Part shown: positions 1 to 23,589 of the stretch, one piece after another
Numbering within the stretch: position 1 is the first letter of the stretch
Layout: the number at the start of each line of letters is the position of its first letter
Source of the DNA: Musa acuminata AAA Group
Lineage: Eukaryota > Streptophyta > Magnoliopsida > Zingiberales > Musaceae
Direction: 5' to 3'
DNA: 64,000 nt
Assembly: GCF_036884655.1 (NCBI RefSeq)
Contig: NC_088357.1
Location: forward strand, 4,889,001 to 4,953,000
Translations under genes and position numbers: made by a program
The notes under the pieces: generated by a model
The model's input: only the letters and a program-made list of their open reading frames with translations
Told to the model about the DNA's origin: nothing
The model's database searches: none

Positions 1-145
1 CGCTATCTGTTATCATAGTCCTAAAATTGATTTCTCATTGCATTTAGAAATCCATAATTTTCTATATTTCTTGTTGAAATTTTTTATCTGCTCGGGAGTG
101 GGTCTGTTCTACATCACCTAACTTGTTGAATATTCATTTTGACAG

Positions 146-438
146 AATAAGGGGTGACCAGCAACATTTTGTGCGCAGAGATGAACTGAGGGTATCTACA
201 TGCATAATTAATCAACATTAAAAAAAAAAAAACTATGGTTTGGTTTTTACTGTATTGCTTGGGTTTATAGGTGGCATGGGAGATATTCACTCCTCTTTTA
301 AACAGTATTGAAGAGGGGAAACTGAGGCCTATTATGTATAAACCAGGCAGCCGTGGTCCAGCAGAGGCAGATGAGTTACTTGCCAAAGTGGGATATGTGC
401 AAACTCATGGGTACATATGGATACCAGCTACCTTATAA
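146..438 (+). CDS. G6PDH: Glucose-6-phosphate 1-dehydrogenase, cytosolic isoform (3' end only)
   Basis: The last two coding exons of the enzyme that oxidises glucose-6-phosphate to 6-phosphogluconolactone and makes NADPH in the oxidative pentose phosphate pathway. The first exon (146-191) follows a CAG acceptor and reads [15 protein letters not shown]. The second (271-438) follows TTTATAG and reads [10 protein letters not shown], then [20 protein letters not shown], and ends [12 protein letters not shown] before TAA at 436-438. The QTHGYIWIP ending is the hallmark of plant cytosolic G6PDH, whereas plastid isoforms end differently, so the isoform call rests on this tail. Roughly 68 of about 510 residues are visible; the rest lies off the left edge. 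Nothing looks broken: both exons are open and in phase. Confidence 0.93.
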
Positions 439-3400
439 CTTGCTTTGATAGTACTTATTAAGTGACTTCTTTTATGATTTATGCTTCACTAAAAGAGTAT
501 GTTTCCAATTGCAGTATATTTCCCATCATGTTTGTGAGCCTATGTATCTATGAGCACAGAGCTGTGAATGGCTGAATGCTTTGTGTCAGATAATATGGTT
601 CTCTAATGAGTAGCAGTATTTCATGTTTTTCTTTCTTGTGCTTATTGTTGGATTCCACTATGTGCTCAAATTTTAAATAGATAAAGTTTCCTCTTGCCTT
701 TTTGAAGTCCAATGTGCCATTGATGTGTCAATCGTGTTAGAATGAAACATATTGGTCTTAATCTGTCTGAAATATAGCAGACTTGCTGATTTACCCAAAT
801 GTCTCTTGGGCCATTGGATGCTTGTTGTGCTTCTCATCCTGCAACATAGGTCACAAGGTCTCATAAGATTACTTGAAAATATGCAGCCCGTATAAGATGG
901 GGGGTGTTCGACAAACTTTCTCTATGGAAGAGAGGTGCTTTGTTGTCCAAGATAGGGGATGGTGGCAATGAATTTGATAAGTAGGATTTGCATAAAAATA
1001 ATTGAAGGGATTAAAAACTTTTGTAGAGCCAAGGATTCGAGCATCTTAACCATTTTATTTTTGCAGCCCTACCACAATCTTCACATTGTGTGTTGACGCA
1101 TTTGTTAGCGCTGCTTTATCTTATGTCTCATATATCTCAAGTTGATTGGGATCTTCATATCGATGTAACATCTGACTGTCCAAATTAAAATTATCAGAGC
1201 TCAATTATAAGTGGTGGATGTTGATCCATAGCCCAAAAGCAGAGGGACAATAATTCAAGCAGACTTGATTGAACTGTAGTGATTTGGAAAAGAAAAAAAT
1301 TGTGGACTCAAAAAGGCTTGTACGTTGGATTTATCTGACACAAGTTGGGCAGATTTTGCATTACACATTAACATGACAGGCATCTGATACAGCTGATGTT
1401 TTGATTAAGCTTTTTTCTATCCCAAGTCCAGAGTGTGATCATATTGCACCTGAAGGAATTTGTTTTGCAATGTATTTTGTTTATGCATTGACTACCAGAT
1501 AGAATAGGGATGAAGGATTTTTATCAAATTATTAATCTAAACTATCAGCTATGAGAATCATGTAGAACTAGACATTTTGTAGGAAGATTGATTTAGGTGA
1601 ATAATTAAGGTGACTAATGTAGTTCATCAGGATTTTGTTCTAGTTATGTTGTCTCTCTTTTCTGTTCCCCTTATCTGTCCATCCAGCAAGTCTATTATGA
1701 TTTGGTTTGGGATTATCAATCATTGGTGTTACCCAAGGGGGCATGGCTTATTTTTATCATAAATTTTTATTAATTGTGGTGACTGATACAGGTTTTTACA
1801 AAACATCTCTGTTGCATGAAGCAAGTGTTCTTTTTCGTTGACATACAATTGATGTGTTCCATCACAAATAGGTAAGTAAAATGCTAGCTAGCTATTAAAG
1901 CAGTAAATATGTCGGTAAAGCTATTCATATGTGCCGTGTGCGTCAATTTTTAGTCCCAAGTGTTTTTTCTGCTTATGTTAGTGCATTCAGGACCATACTT
2001 CTCATTGCGCCAATAATTGGCGATAAAGTTTCATATTGTTCTTTGACAAATATTGGTAAGGTAGAGTGTGACATCTGATTAGCTCTATCTTCATTCAAGG
2101 AGGGTGGTGAATGATCATATCTTCTGAGTGATAGCTCCTTTTGCCCTTTAATTATGATTGTGGTGGTCACAGGTGCACCTGTAGGCTTCACACTCCAAGC
2201 TTTTTTCTTTAAATTTTCCTTTCCAGTTTTGATGTTTGACTCATTGTACATTCTTTATGGGCACAGCTTGGAGTTTAGTGATTTCCTTATCTCATGGAAC
2301 ATAAAGTTTTCCCATGTCTGTTGTCTATCAGAAGCAAAGTTGAGAAAGAAGGGTAAGAAAAGGGGAATAAAGAGAGGTTTTGGTAGTTAGTTAAAAGGAT
2401 TGTTCATTGCTTGTTGCATTGTGGCAGGCCATGCTTCCTACATGTCATGTGCTGTCTTGAAGCTTTCATGCTTGGACTCAGATTGGGACCATGACTTCTC
2501 TCTGCTTTTCTTGCGAAGCACACCATGTTCTGCTTGCTACTTTTTTTGGGGATAGGATGACAACTATTTTCATGCTTCTATTTAGCTGCACAGACAAAGA
2601 AACTGACCACTGAGCTAAACCAAAAATGACCTCATCAGTTGATCACTCTCCTGTTCCTGCATTCATGGACATTGTTGGCAAATCTTCAGTCTCCTGATTA
2701 CCTGAATACAGTTGTGGTTAAGTTCTAACTTACCAGCCTCAGAAAAACTTTTGATTTGCTCCATCTGGGGGAGTTACAGTCATAAGTTGCATGAATTCCT
2801 CCAGTTATTTTTTTGTTACAGAATTTAATTGATCTTCTGTTTGTAGCATGTGATGGTTACTTTTGGTTGTTCACTTTGTAGTCCATTGGCATGTGATGCC
2901 CTCCTCCTCATGCTACTTGCCACATGTGGTGTGTTATGATCTTGTGCCCCTTGAAATGCCACAGATATTGGTGCCTGAGAAAAAAAGGGAAGCAGGAGAA
3001 TTTGGATCTAGAAAATAGCACTTCCAGAACCCAACAATTTCTGCTGATTAGATCAGTTGTCACCCCCTCCATCACAACAATGATTGGAGTTGCTTAGCCT
3101 GATTAATGAACAAAACATATGATTGGATAGAGTAAGCTGCTTCTCACCCTGTTCACTTTTTCTCCATGCAGAGTGACAGCTGAATGCTATGCTACTGACT
3201 GAGATTTGAATTCATGTTGTTGATTGTTCCAGCAATATACTTGGTCAAGTAAGAAAGATTTAATTCTCCTTCATGACATCCTCATGTTAATTTTGCTTGA
3301 TCTTCAATACTGTGCATGGTCCCAAGTTAGCACATTTAAGTTCTGGCAAGTAGATTAATGTATAGTACACTACAAAGAGTAATGAGGGCTTTAATTGAAC

Positions 3401-5200
3401 CTCTTTGTTTGGTCCCAAGTGTCATCAATGAGAACTCATATCTTCTACCTCCCAAAAGCTTCAACATCACCTAATCCAGCATATTGTGTGTCAATGATGA
3501 CATGCAATTTCTAGTGTGGGTTTAATGTGAAGTAGAGTGGTCAACCAATTACTGTCCTTCCATTGATTTTTGCATTTATGATTAGATGCTTGTGAAGTGA
3601 TGGTGTTGCCATCACCAAGATGTGCCAAAGCTTTTAAGTTAAGGCCTAATCTCTATCAAATGCCCAACATATGCTGTTTTATTTGTCCATTTACTAAATT
3701 ATATAGCAAATTCTTGTGATATTCATCTATTTCCTCATTTCCTCAATACAATTTTCTAATTTTGTTCTCATTTTTCAGTCATTGATTTATTTTTTTTAGC
3801 ATAAAAATAAATATACTTCATATTTCAAGAGGCTTATGAACAGACCTAGCCTATTGCGAAACATATATACCATCAATTTTAGATGAGTAAAATTCTTTAT
3901 ACAATTTAAGCATGAAAATTATTAATCTAGTTTAGTCCAATCGATATTATTTAAGTTTCATGTACCTTACAACTAATATGAAGATATCTTTTATTTTTTT
4001 TTCTTTAAGAAATTTCCTTTTAGAAAGATTAATTTTGTCTCTGTCTATGTCTTGGGTTGAAACAAATCAATATAATTAGTTGGCTCCTAAGGATCAATTG
4101 ACATTTTTCATTTCTTTTATGAACAGAAGTTATATATATATATATTCTAATTTGAATTGTATCGAAAATACTACAAAAATCACCTAAGTATTTGAATCTT
4201 CATTTCGAAGTATACGAATTATACCTCCCTGGTTAAATCTAACAATTTTCTTCAATTTTGACTCTATTCCAGTAGAGTATTCGTATAATAAAACTGTTTT
4301 AGATCCTCCAGAAACATATCTTTATTATCTAAGCATACTCGAACATGTCGTTTGAAATCACCCAAACAAGGAGAAGAGCTCAGAATGACACACGAGGAGG
4401 AGCAGCTCAAGTCAAAGACAGTTTTAGCTTTCACAGTTAAAAGAGGCAGATTCTTGAGATGTATGAAGAGAAGACCTCGGTGATGGAGAGGATGTCCGGC
4501 CCCAGGAAAGCGACTGCAAGCCAAAACAGATGGAAGTCCGGATTTCCCAATGCCACTCACTCTGCCTGCTTCCTGCCTTCAATATCTGAACTCAATCGAT
4601 GGCTTCTTCTTTGTTGACAAAGATGATGAAACAAAAATGTTGCACGGACTCCCACTCGAATCCCCACGAGCATTCGGAGCAGCATCTCATGGGGTTATCT
4701 TCTTGTTTGTCTCTTTGCGGATTTGTACTGTGTGTGGTGTGCATCCTCTAGTCATCTTCTCCACTTGTCTCGAGAGGTTGTAGTGAATTCAATCTCCTAT
4801 CCTTCGTTTGTGTGCTCTGCTTTCTTTATCATTATAACTTCCAGCATTCCAAGATGTTCGTAGAAAACCAGTGGCCAAGACATTCTTTCTTTTCACTCAG
4901 ACGCTGACAAATGATCCTTCACATAAAACTAATTTTCTGACGTGGAAAATGATATGATACTGCATTAGCTAATATCTTTATTCTTTCTGTCTGAATGTTT
5001 TGAGGGAATATATATATATATATATGTCAGATTGATGCAGTGGGAAAAAGGTGAGTTCCAGAAGTTTGCATGAAAGCCACAGTGTGGATAGCATTTGATT
5101 CAACTTATAGAGCTTGCATCATATTTCTGGTGATTAGTCCTCCCAGATATCAATGAATTCATACTTGTAAAGAGCCACACATGTCACTGCTACGTTTTCT
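439..5200. other. Gene-poor intergenic DNA after G6PDH
   Basis: The first few hundred bases are presumably the G6PDH 3' UTR. The rest is AT-rich, with short open frames on both strands that have no recognisable motif, no consistent splice structure and stop codons in all frames. Short TA runs lie near 4131-4144 and 5009-5025. I saw no tRNA, rRNA, known miRNA mature sequence or transposon coding region. Confidence 0.6.
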
Positions 5201-5290
5201 TTGCTGACCAACCATTCCTTCCTTCTATCAGTCCATGACCTTTTCTGAGAGGTGGTGTAGATATGATGTAATATCACACACAAGAGGGAC

Positions 5291-5291
5291 G

Positions 5292-5328
<37 letters not shown>

Positions 5329-5329
5329 G
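5291..5329. repeat. GA/CT microsatellite in the ankyrin gene 5' region
   Basis: Nearly pure GA dinucleotides with one interruption (GAAAGA). It lies about 650 bp before the ankyrin-repeat start codon, next to CT- and AC-rich sequence that resembles a plant 5' UTR or core promoter. GA tracts of this type can bind plant BBR/BPC GAGA factors; that role here is inference. Confidence 0.7.
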
Positions 5330-5970
5330 TCCCATCATGTTAAGCACAATACCACTCGAAGCTTTTCCCCACTTTTTGCTTTGGGTGGCAGAGAGCAGCC
5401 TGTGTTTTCCTTCTTCACTGCAAACCACCCTTCCTAGCCCTAACCACAATTACCACCCCTTCATGCACTTGGAGAGAGGACCACACACACCTCCCCACAT
5501 CCGATTCACACCAATCTCCTCTCTGTTGCCTTTAAGTTCTGATGTCTCTCCATTTCATTTCGCCAACTGCTTGGCTTTGACTTGGTCATATCATCCACTG
5601 TAAGTTCTCTTTCCTAATCCTCTCACCTGTCTCCTTACCATCAATCTATTATTACACTCAGTTGTTCATAGTTTTTGCTGTTTCTTTGAGTCTGTATCAG
5701 CTTTCCTCCTATTCTCCAATTATTTTAGCTGTATATACTCTTTTAGCTTCTTGGAATCTGTCTTGCTCACATCTTTGTTCTGCCAGCCTTCAATGCTTTG
5801 AACTACCATGAACCATATTATTCTGCAGTGTCTTGGTATTGTCTTCTTGCTTAGTTTTCATGTGATGCATTTGATCTTCCTGTGCTTCATGATGCTGCAT
5901 AGAATGAGTTCTCACAGTATCCGCTCCTCTTTGCATTTGAAATGGTTCGCCTTCCTCGGGCATCAGCTGA

Positions 5971-8900
5971 ATGCCGGATTCTTACTTCCCCCTCCGGTGG
6001 GAGAGCACCGGAGACCAGTGGTGGTACGCGTCCCCGATCGATTGGGCAGCAGCTAATGGCCACTACGACCTCGTCCGGCAGCTGCTGCATCTCGACGCCA
6101 ATCTCCTCATAAAGCTCACCTCCCTTCGCCGCATCCGCCGGCTCGAGACGGTGTGGGACGACGACGCCCAGTTCGTGGACGCCGCCAGATGCCGGTCCAC
6201 CGTCGCTCGCCGCCTGCTCCATGAGTGTGAGGGGAGGAACGGGAAGAACTCGCTGATCCGTGCCGGCTACGGTGGATGGCTTCTCTACACTGCAGCCTCG
6301 GCAGGGGACATGGGCTTTGTGCAGGAGCTGCTCCACAGAGAACCACTGCTAGTCTTCGGTGAAGGGGAATATGGCGTCACTGACATCTTCTATGCCGCGG
6401 CGAGGAGCAAGAGCTCGGAGGTCTTCAGGCTTCTGTTCGACTCTGCGGTGTCACCGAGGCGGTCCATAGGTGGCGGTGGAGGAGCAGACTCTGGTTTTAG
6501 GTGGGAGATGGTGAACAGGGCACTCCATGCTTCTGCCAGAGGAGGGAGCTTGGAGTTCTTGAAGGAGCTTCTGGTGGACTGCTCAGATGTGGTGGCTTAC
6601 AGAGACATCCAGGGATCCACCATCTTGCATACTGCCTCTGGTAGAGGACAGGTTGAGGTGAGACACTGCTTGTGCTTTCCACAGAAGCCTTGATCTTGAT
6701 TCATTGTTTGCTCTACAACTTTGTTTGAACTAGTGATTCTTCAGCACTCATGTTGTCTGTGGCATCAGAAGCACCAAGTTTCAGCAACTTCATTCTAGTT
6801 TCCATCAGACTACAAAAATTAAGGTTTGCGATACCATCCGATACACAATGATACAGAAGATATTTATTTGTCTGAAAATTTAAGGGTAAACAGGGGGATA
6901 CTCCCAAATACAGGCCTTAATACCGTCCGATACTCCCGATAATAGGACAATTTCTTCATCTTATCATTTGAATTTTTTTCTTCTTTTTTTGAAATTTGGT
7001 ATATCATACGGACCGATATGGTCCTAGTCAAAGCCCTAGTAGTATCGATACACGAAAATTGTAAAGCATTGCTGCAAATAAAGACTCATATTGATCATGT
7101 AGCAGCAAATTATTGTTGTATCTGTTTGAGGTTTCAACATCATTAGAAGAAAGGGTATTCTTCATTTCTACTCTTATGAAACCTTTAGGGAAAGAACAAA
7201 TCTAGGCCAGGTTGTAGACTCTATATCTAAAGATGAACTTACAGCCTTCTCTAACTGGTTTTCCTCATACATGAATCTTTAAACATACTTCAGCAATCAT
7301 CCAATTTGGGTTAATTAGTGGAGTGTCAATGCTGAGCACCTGCCTTTTACAGCATCATGGAAGTCTCCACAAGGCTAGACATGACCAACTAAAACTAGTC
7401 AGGTATCAAATTTGGTGCTAATGGAATCTCTCTCTCTCTCTCTCTAGCTCTTGTGTCATCCAAGTCTTAAATAGTTCCACTTAACCAAGATTTCATTTCA
7501 TTTCAAAGTGGCATTGCTATGTTTTGCTTGAATCAGTTGTTAGCTACACTACTCCTTAGACTTGTGACTTAAAGGAAGCAGAAGCTAGAAATTGAAATAC
7601 ATGCAACATTTTTGTGTGATTACACATTGTGAGAATCATGATGACTCAATTGTATATCTTACTTCTCTATCTTGCAAGTTGAGCAACTTATTTAGAGAAA
7701 AAAAAATACATCTTATGAACTTTAAAATACTATTATCTTATTTAGACAACAAGTTTTCTTTGACTAATTATATTATGAACTAAAGCAAGCAAAAATGTTT
7801 GTGTTCTACTCTAAAGCAGAATGGATAATGTTGCAGTCCACTGGGTTGAACATGGCATGTTCTACCTTAGAATTCTACAAAGCATCTTTGCTTTTTGTGT
7901 TCTAATGAATTGTACCTCAATCAAATGGCTACTTTTCTAACTATAATAATGCAGGTAGTCAAGTATCTACTTGCATCTATCGACATGATCGACTCCAGAG
8001 ACAAGAAAGGGAACACAGCATTGCATGTAGCAGCCTTTCGAGGACACTTACCTGTTGCAGAGGCCCTGATGGCGGCTTCACCCTCTTCCTCCCGTTCGAT
8101 CAATGAAGCTGGCGACACCTTCCTTCACATGGCAGTGGCAGGCTTCAGAACCCCGGGTTTCCGCAGGCTCGACAGGCAGATGGAGCTGGTGAGGAAACTG
8201 ATCGATGGAAACGCTGCGAGCGTTCAAGAGATCGTCAATGTCAGAAACAAGGACGGGAGGACCGCCCTCCATATGGCCGTGATCGGCAATGTGCATGCGG
8301 ATTTGGTCGAGCTCCTGATGACGGTCCGATCCATCGACCTCAACGTTCGAGATGGCGATGGCATGACGCCGCTGGATGTGCTCCGACAGCACCCTCGATC
8401 GGCGTCGTCGGAGGTGCTGATCAAGCAGTTGATCTCTGCGGGAGGGATGGCGAACTCGAAGGACTACAGAACGAGGTCGGCCATCGCTTCCCACCTAAAG
8501 ATGCAAGGCGTTGCGAAGAGCCCAGGCACCGCGTTTAGGGTTTCGGATGCGGAGATATTTCTGTACACGGGCATCCAGGCATCGGACGCCAGTGCGAGGC
8601 CGAGCTCGTGCTCGAGCGCCAGCAAGAGCGAGGTCAGCCACTTCAGTGCCGGTTCGGATAGGAGGAAGAGGCAGCAGATCGGTTCCATCGGCAATGTGGC
8701 GAGGCATCTGAGGGTTCTACTCGGGTGGCCTCGGAGGAGGGGGGAGACGGCCGAGACTTTAAAGAAGGTGGTGGGAGATGATGAGTCGTTGGAGTCCTTC
8801 AAGAAGTTGGTCGACCGGGGAGAAGCTCCGACTCCACTCCGGCAGCAGTTCTCCAAGTCGACATGGATGATGATGATGATGGCAAGCAACAAGCGACCTC

Positions 8901-9187
8901 TTTCCGTGAGAAGCGCGGTGCCGAGTCCAGCCACGAGGAAGAAGTTTGCTGCATCGTCTGCGATGGAGAAACGGAAGGGCATTTGTTCGGAGAACGAGAA
9001 TGATGGCGCCTCCTGTTCCAGTTCCTCCATGAATTATAGTGCGGTGGAGAATGCGACCCCGAGATGGAGCCTTGTGAACGGCAGACTGATGAATCAGTAC
9101 TTCTGCTTCGGGGCACAGCACACGGAAGCAGATGAACAGCAATCTAATCATGCATCCAAGCCCTCACTGGTGGTATCGGCGGTTTGA
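5971..9187 (+). CDS. Ankyrin-repeat family protein
   Basis: Two exons, 5971-6657 and 7955-9187, join in phase 0 (GQVE|VVKYLL) to give about 639 residues. The start is the ATG at 5971, directly preceded by an in-frame TGA. The N-terminal motif YFPLRWESTGDQWWYASP and the C-terminal motif LMNQYFCFGAQ are shared by a plant family of soluble ankyrin proteins. At least six ankyrin-like repeats are visible: PIDWAAANGHYDLVRQLL, LLYTAASAGDMGFVQELL, IFYAAARSKSSEVFRLL, ALHASARGGSLEFLKELL, then TALHVAAFRGHLPVAEAL and TALHMAVIGNVHADLVELL in exon 2. The last quarter is Ser/Arg/Lys-rich and low in complexity, with a run of five Met. There are no transmembrane segments, so this is not the ACD6/ITN1 type. Ankyrin repeats bind partner proteins; the partner is unknown. 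Exon 1 and the start of exon 2 are GC-rich compared with the intron. Confidence 0.9.
6820..7061. repeat. Possible diverged MITE in the ankyrin gene intron
   Basis: A GATACC/GATACT-rich island in the 1.3-kb intron. Its left edge (TAAGGTTTGCGATACC) resembles the ends of the 242-bp hAT-like element at 48480-48721, and the right edge (CACGAAAATTG) weakly resembles the complement. Measured this way the span is also 242 bp. No flanking target duplication is visible, so it is at best an old, eroded copy. Confidence 0.25.
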
Positions 9188-9727
9188 TGATCTTTAGTTT
9201 AAGCATTTGGTGCAGTCAGTAATACCCTACCCATGGAGTTTGTCTACGTTCTGCAAAGCTTTTGAAGTTTGCATCTGCTTTGTGTTGTGTGGAGTTTCAT
9301 ATAGCTGCTACCTGTTCGGAACCTTTTATAATAGGAAATGAAGATAAAAAATAGAACTGATGCTGTTCTGAATTGCGTTTACTAACGAGTAATCGCTAGC
9401 ATATAAGCATTTGCTAGACATGCCACGGAACAATGTTGACAATATACAACGAAGGATACGCCAACTGACTAGGGGCAATTAATCCTCGTAGGCAAAAAAA
9501 TAAGATCCTGAAACAGCTACATCAATCCTATCTTGATTTGGTAACAAATCACAAACAAGTTGTTCTAAATGAACAAAACTCGACATCTTGAATCCGGAGA
9601 GCGATTCAATGAGAGCATCGGACAAGAAGTAAAATAGTAAGACCTTATTAAAGCTATTTACTCGATGGACTGTATGACAATTTGAATCCCAGTGGCCTTA
9701 CTGTACTTCCCGAGATAGTCGGCATTT
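9188..9727. other. Convergent spacer between ankyrin and Hsp70 genes
   Basis: The two genes end toward each other here, so this stretch should hold both 3' UTRs. The A-rich stretch near 9340 (ATAATAGGAAATGAAGATAAAAAAT) is a plausible polyadenylation region for the ankyrin gene. No further gene is seen. Confidence 0.55.
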
Positions 9728-15512
<5,785 letters not shown>

Positions 15513-15611
15513 CGACGGTGGAATACAACCTTCAATCGATGGGGGCGACCGTAGAGCCCAAGGCTAAGCGCCAACCCTAATCCGAAGCCAAATGAGGGGG
15601 AGAGAGAGCAG

Positions 15612-15619
15612 CTTTAATA
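15612..15619 (-). promoter_or_regulatory. TATA-like box of the plastid Hsp70 gene
   Basis: Read on the minus strand this is TATTAAAG, about 100 bp upstream of the start codon at 15512, followed by a CT-rich leader (the GA run at 15596-15608 on the plus strand). Position and flanking composition fit a core promoter; the call is by pattern only. Confidence 0.45.
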
Positions 15620-16495
15620 GACGACTTCGCTGGTGGACGTCGGAAGAGATAAGGGCAGGGCAGGGTTTTCTGATGAACGGTAAGGGGAAGAGGAGCGTCC
15701 TAATCCAACGGCTCCCGTGAACCCCACACCAGGCGAACGGAGCGCCGTGACGGCCGTCTACTCGCGTCTTCCCAGTGGTTTAATGGAGGAAGGACAGACG
15801 CGTGGCTGCTTCCCGACCGATCTCGACGAGTCTTAACCTGATGATGCAAGGGGACAAACCATAGAAGCCAATCTTAAATAGGGACAATTAGGATCCAAAA
15901 CACGCTCGTGGAACTGTTTGATAGCATCATGAGAATGTCTATTATAGATATTATGATTAACCAGTTGAATCAGACTTGAATTGCTTCACCATTAATGACA
16001 TCAACAACTTATAAACCATCTCCAATTTCTTCCCACTTATAGACTAACTCGAACTCAATTTGTTGATGACAATGTTCGACAATAAGATTGTCACGCTAAT
16101 AAAATAGCACAAACAATCAATGGAGGGATATTGCATCAAGCCAAGTGCTATGGAGAAGATGAAGATGATTGAAATATAAAGCATTCAATCTAAAAAAACT
16201 CTTTCTGAAAGAGCCTTAAGGCTCAACTATAAAGAAAAATTGTGTGAGCATGATATGATCATATCAAACATACGAGAAGAGAGGAACATCAATTATAATG
16301 CTTTGAAATAACTGAGTTCTTTAAAATCTTATTTCCAGGCAGTAGTTCAAGATTTAGCATTCAACAAAACGAAAAAAGGGAAACAACTGATAAAAAGGAA
16401 AGTTTGCATAGTTATCCAAAATCTAACATGCTAGTGAACATAGCAATCCAAATAAAGGTTAGAGGTTCTTCAAGACGGAAAAACTCATCCCATGT
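15620..16495. other. Spacer between Hsp70 promoter and KAR 3' end
   Basis: The part next to Hsp70 is moderately GC-rich and presumably proximal promoter. From about 15900 to 16495 the DNA is AT-rich and should include the 3' UTR of the reductase gene transcribed toward it. No additional gene was recognised. Confidence 0.5.
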
Positions 16496-21522
<5,027 letters not shown>

Positions 21523-21847
21523 CACAGATCTGGAGAGCGCCAGAAGGCGAAAAGAGAGACCGGATCCGTAGGGACGGATGGTTGCCAGAGAAATGGAGTA
21601 GGAATGAACTAAAAAGGCGAGGTCGCGTCGGAATTCTTGGAATCCCCGAAGGCGAAGGAGACGAGTTGGGGGTTTTGGAATGGGTTTGGGTGGGGTTCGA
21701 CTCGAACCGTGAGGCGGTCGGCCCGTTTCGGGTGCTTCCTTTACGTCAAGATGCGCGAAAGATCTGATGTCTTAATCGACCACATCCGTTTGTCGAGTTT
21801 ATTTAGACAAGCCTCACGTAATTGTCGAGCAGTCTGCGGGAGTACTC

Positions 21848-21914
21848 TCTTAAGAGCATTGTTATGTTATAGACACGATATAGTTGATAATGTCTTAAGA
21901 GCATTGTTATGTTA
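21848..21914. repeat. 22-bp direct repeat, 45-bp period
   Basis: The same 22 bases (starting TCTTAAGAGCATTG) occur at 21848-21869 and 21893-21914, so one 45-bp unit is followed by a partial second copy. It lies in the divergent spacer between KAR and thymidylate kinase. Confidence 0.75.
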
Positions 21915-21929
21915 GCTGAGGATGATGAA

Positions 21930-22220
21930 AGTGCTATGGATATGATGTTAAAATATCAATCACCTAAATATCGATATGTCAATTATAAAATGCTTATGTG
22001 CTTACCACATGGTACTAGTCACTAATATCTAAGGAGCATCCTCACGTCAGTCATGTACAATAAAAGTGATGTAGATGTGACGCTGAAATATCGATCACTT
22101 AGACTATCGACTATCTATCGTTAAGGTGTCGACTATTTAGTACTGAAGTGTCGATCATTAATGATGATGTAACGTTGAGGTATCAATTATATAGCATCGA
22201 GATATTTACCACGTTATTAT
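21930..22220. repeat. Degenerate repeat cluster, TATCGATCAC-type units
   Basis: Variants of a unit reading roughly GATG-n-AAATATCAATCACCTA-n-ATCG recur near 21940, 22070-22115 and 22150-22200, with further TCGACTAT and GTGTCGA fragments between them. Spacing is irregular and identity low, so this is an eroded tandem or transposon-derived array, not a clean satellite. Confidence 0.35.
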
Positions 22221-22499
22221 TTTTATACTAGGTATCAAACTAATGATGATGTAGATAATGTATTATTCGAATATGTATTCATTACATTCAATATTTTAAC
22301 ATCCAAAATAATAGTATAAAAAAAGTGTTTTTTTCAAAAAAAATATTCAAATATTTTAATTTCATTAAAAAAAATATTCTTTTATCTAAATAAATATTCT
22401 CTTTTAATATAATGATTAGAGCAACCAATACGACAAGATAGTCAAGATTGTGATTGCTATACATCTTTAAATATGGACCTTTCAAGATATCTATGGCAA

Positions 22500-23160
22500 A
22501 GATGGTGTAACTTGTTGGACGGATCTCAACCTCGACCCAAAGCTAGGGTCGCTAGAGCTCCCATCGCTCCCCTCGCTCGCCGAGCGACCCTTTTATCACT
22601 CTATATTTGCATTGGCATCAATGCAAATGCAAAGTGATGCTGCTTGCCAACTACATCGACGCCAACACAAACGTGTCATATGTTGTTTGAGCCAGGTCGA
22701 TAGCCAAGGAAACCAAACAACTCGATCCAAGGGAGTCGGACCATGGTGTCCACGATGAAGCACGCTGCCTTGCATGAGCCGTATAAGTTGAAGAGCCGGA
22801 ATCGATCAGGATAGACATTGCCCTATTGAGCACTAACTAGAGCTCATCCATGTCTTTGTTGTCGTGTGAGAGGCCATTAGAGCATAGGGCGAGCACAACT
22901 ACGAACGAGTCGAGGGAGGAGGCAAAGCACTTCTTGCACATGGTGAAGAGCTTCGAGTGGGTGGGAGCGGACCACGAGAAGGAGGGGGTGGGTAGAGGCG
23001 TCTTCGACTATGGTGTGGTGGGAGAGGGATTTGGGGATTTCAAGACTTTGTTCCCAGGAGAATGGGGTGGTAGAGGTGTGGGGGGATGGGGAGTACCCAC
23101 CATCTACGTCAACGCCAACGTAATTTGTGAGTGGTAATTACATCAACATTGATGCATAGT
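22500..23160. other. GC-richer island of unknown origin in the KAR-TMPK spacer
   Basis: This stretch is clearly richer in G and C than its AT-rich flanks and holds a plus-strand open frame at 22850-23137 and several minus-strand open pieces broken by stops. I recognise no protein family in either direction. The base composition and interrupted frames suggest a decayed gene or transposon fragment. There is no splice pattern that joins the pieces convincingly. Confidence 0.3.
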
Positions 23161-23556
23161 GACGATGTGGTCGACGATATATTCCTCATGGAGGCGGGTG
23201 GTGTTGGAGACAGTTAGACAATTGTGTCAATATCGATGCTAGTGATACTGTCGTTTGTTACTACCGATGTCGTTCGCTACCGAACGTTAAGATCATTTTT
23301 TTTATCCTTTATTTTTATATTTTTATCAATAAAACTAATATTACTACGACAAATAGATATAAATATTTTATTTTTATAATTATAAAAATATTAATATATA
23401 TATTTTAAAAATATAAGAATCGAAATGTTAAAGATAACAAACTATATGCAATCAATAATTTAGTTGGATCGCTGGGTCTGCTCTCGAGAGTTGCGGCGCG
23501 GCGTTTAGGTCCGATTCCAACTTCTCCGAGTTCACCGAGTCGACCCATTGGGCTCA

Positions 23557-23564
23557 TATAAAAG
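23557..23564 (+). promoter_or_regulatory. TATA box of the thymidylate kinase gene
   Basis: TATAAAAG sits 25-35 bp before the expected start of a leader that runs into a good splice donor at 23686. Composition changes sharply here from AT-rich spacer to GC-rich leader, which supports a transcription start near 23590. Confidence 0.6.
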
Positions 23565-23589
23565 ACAAAAGCGACAAAAAAGCCGAGGC

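Noticed and set aside
4264..4560. Minus-strand open frame with GIGKSG, like an NBS-LRR P-loop, and a plus-strand TTTCCCAATGCC string like miR482
   Set aside because: Nothing after the P-loop-like word resembles an NB-ARC domain, and no complementary arm for a miRNA hairpin was found within 200 bp on either side.
8464..9151. Long minus-strand open frames opposite the ankyrin exon 2
   Set aside because: They are mirror frames of GC-rich coding sequence. The plus-strand frame has the ankyrin motifs and splice continuity.
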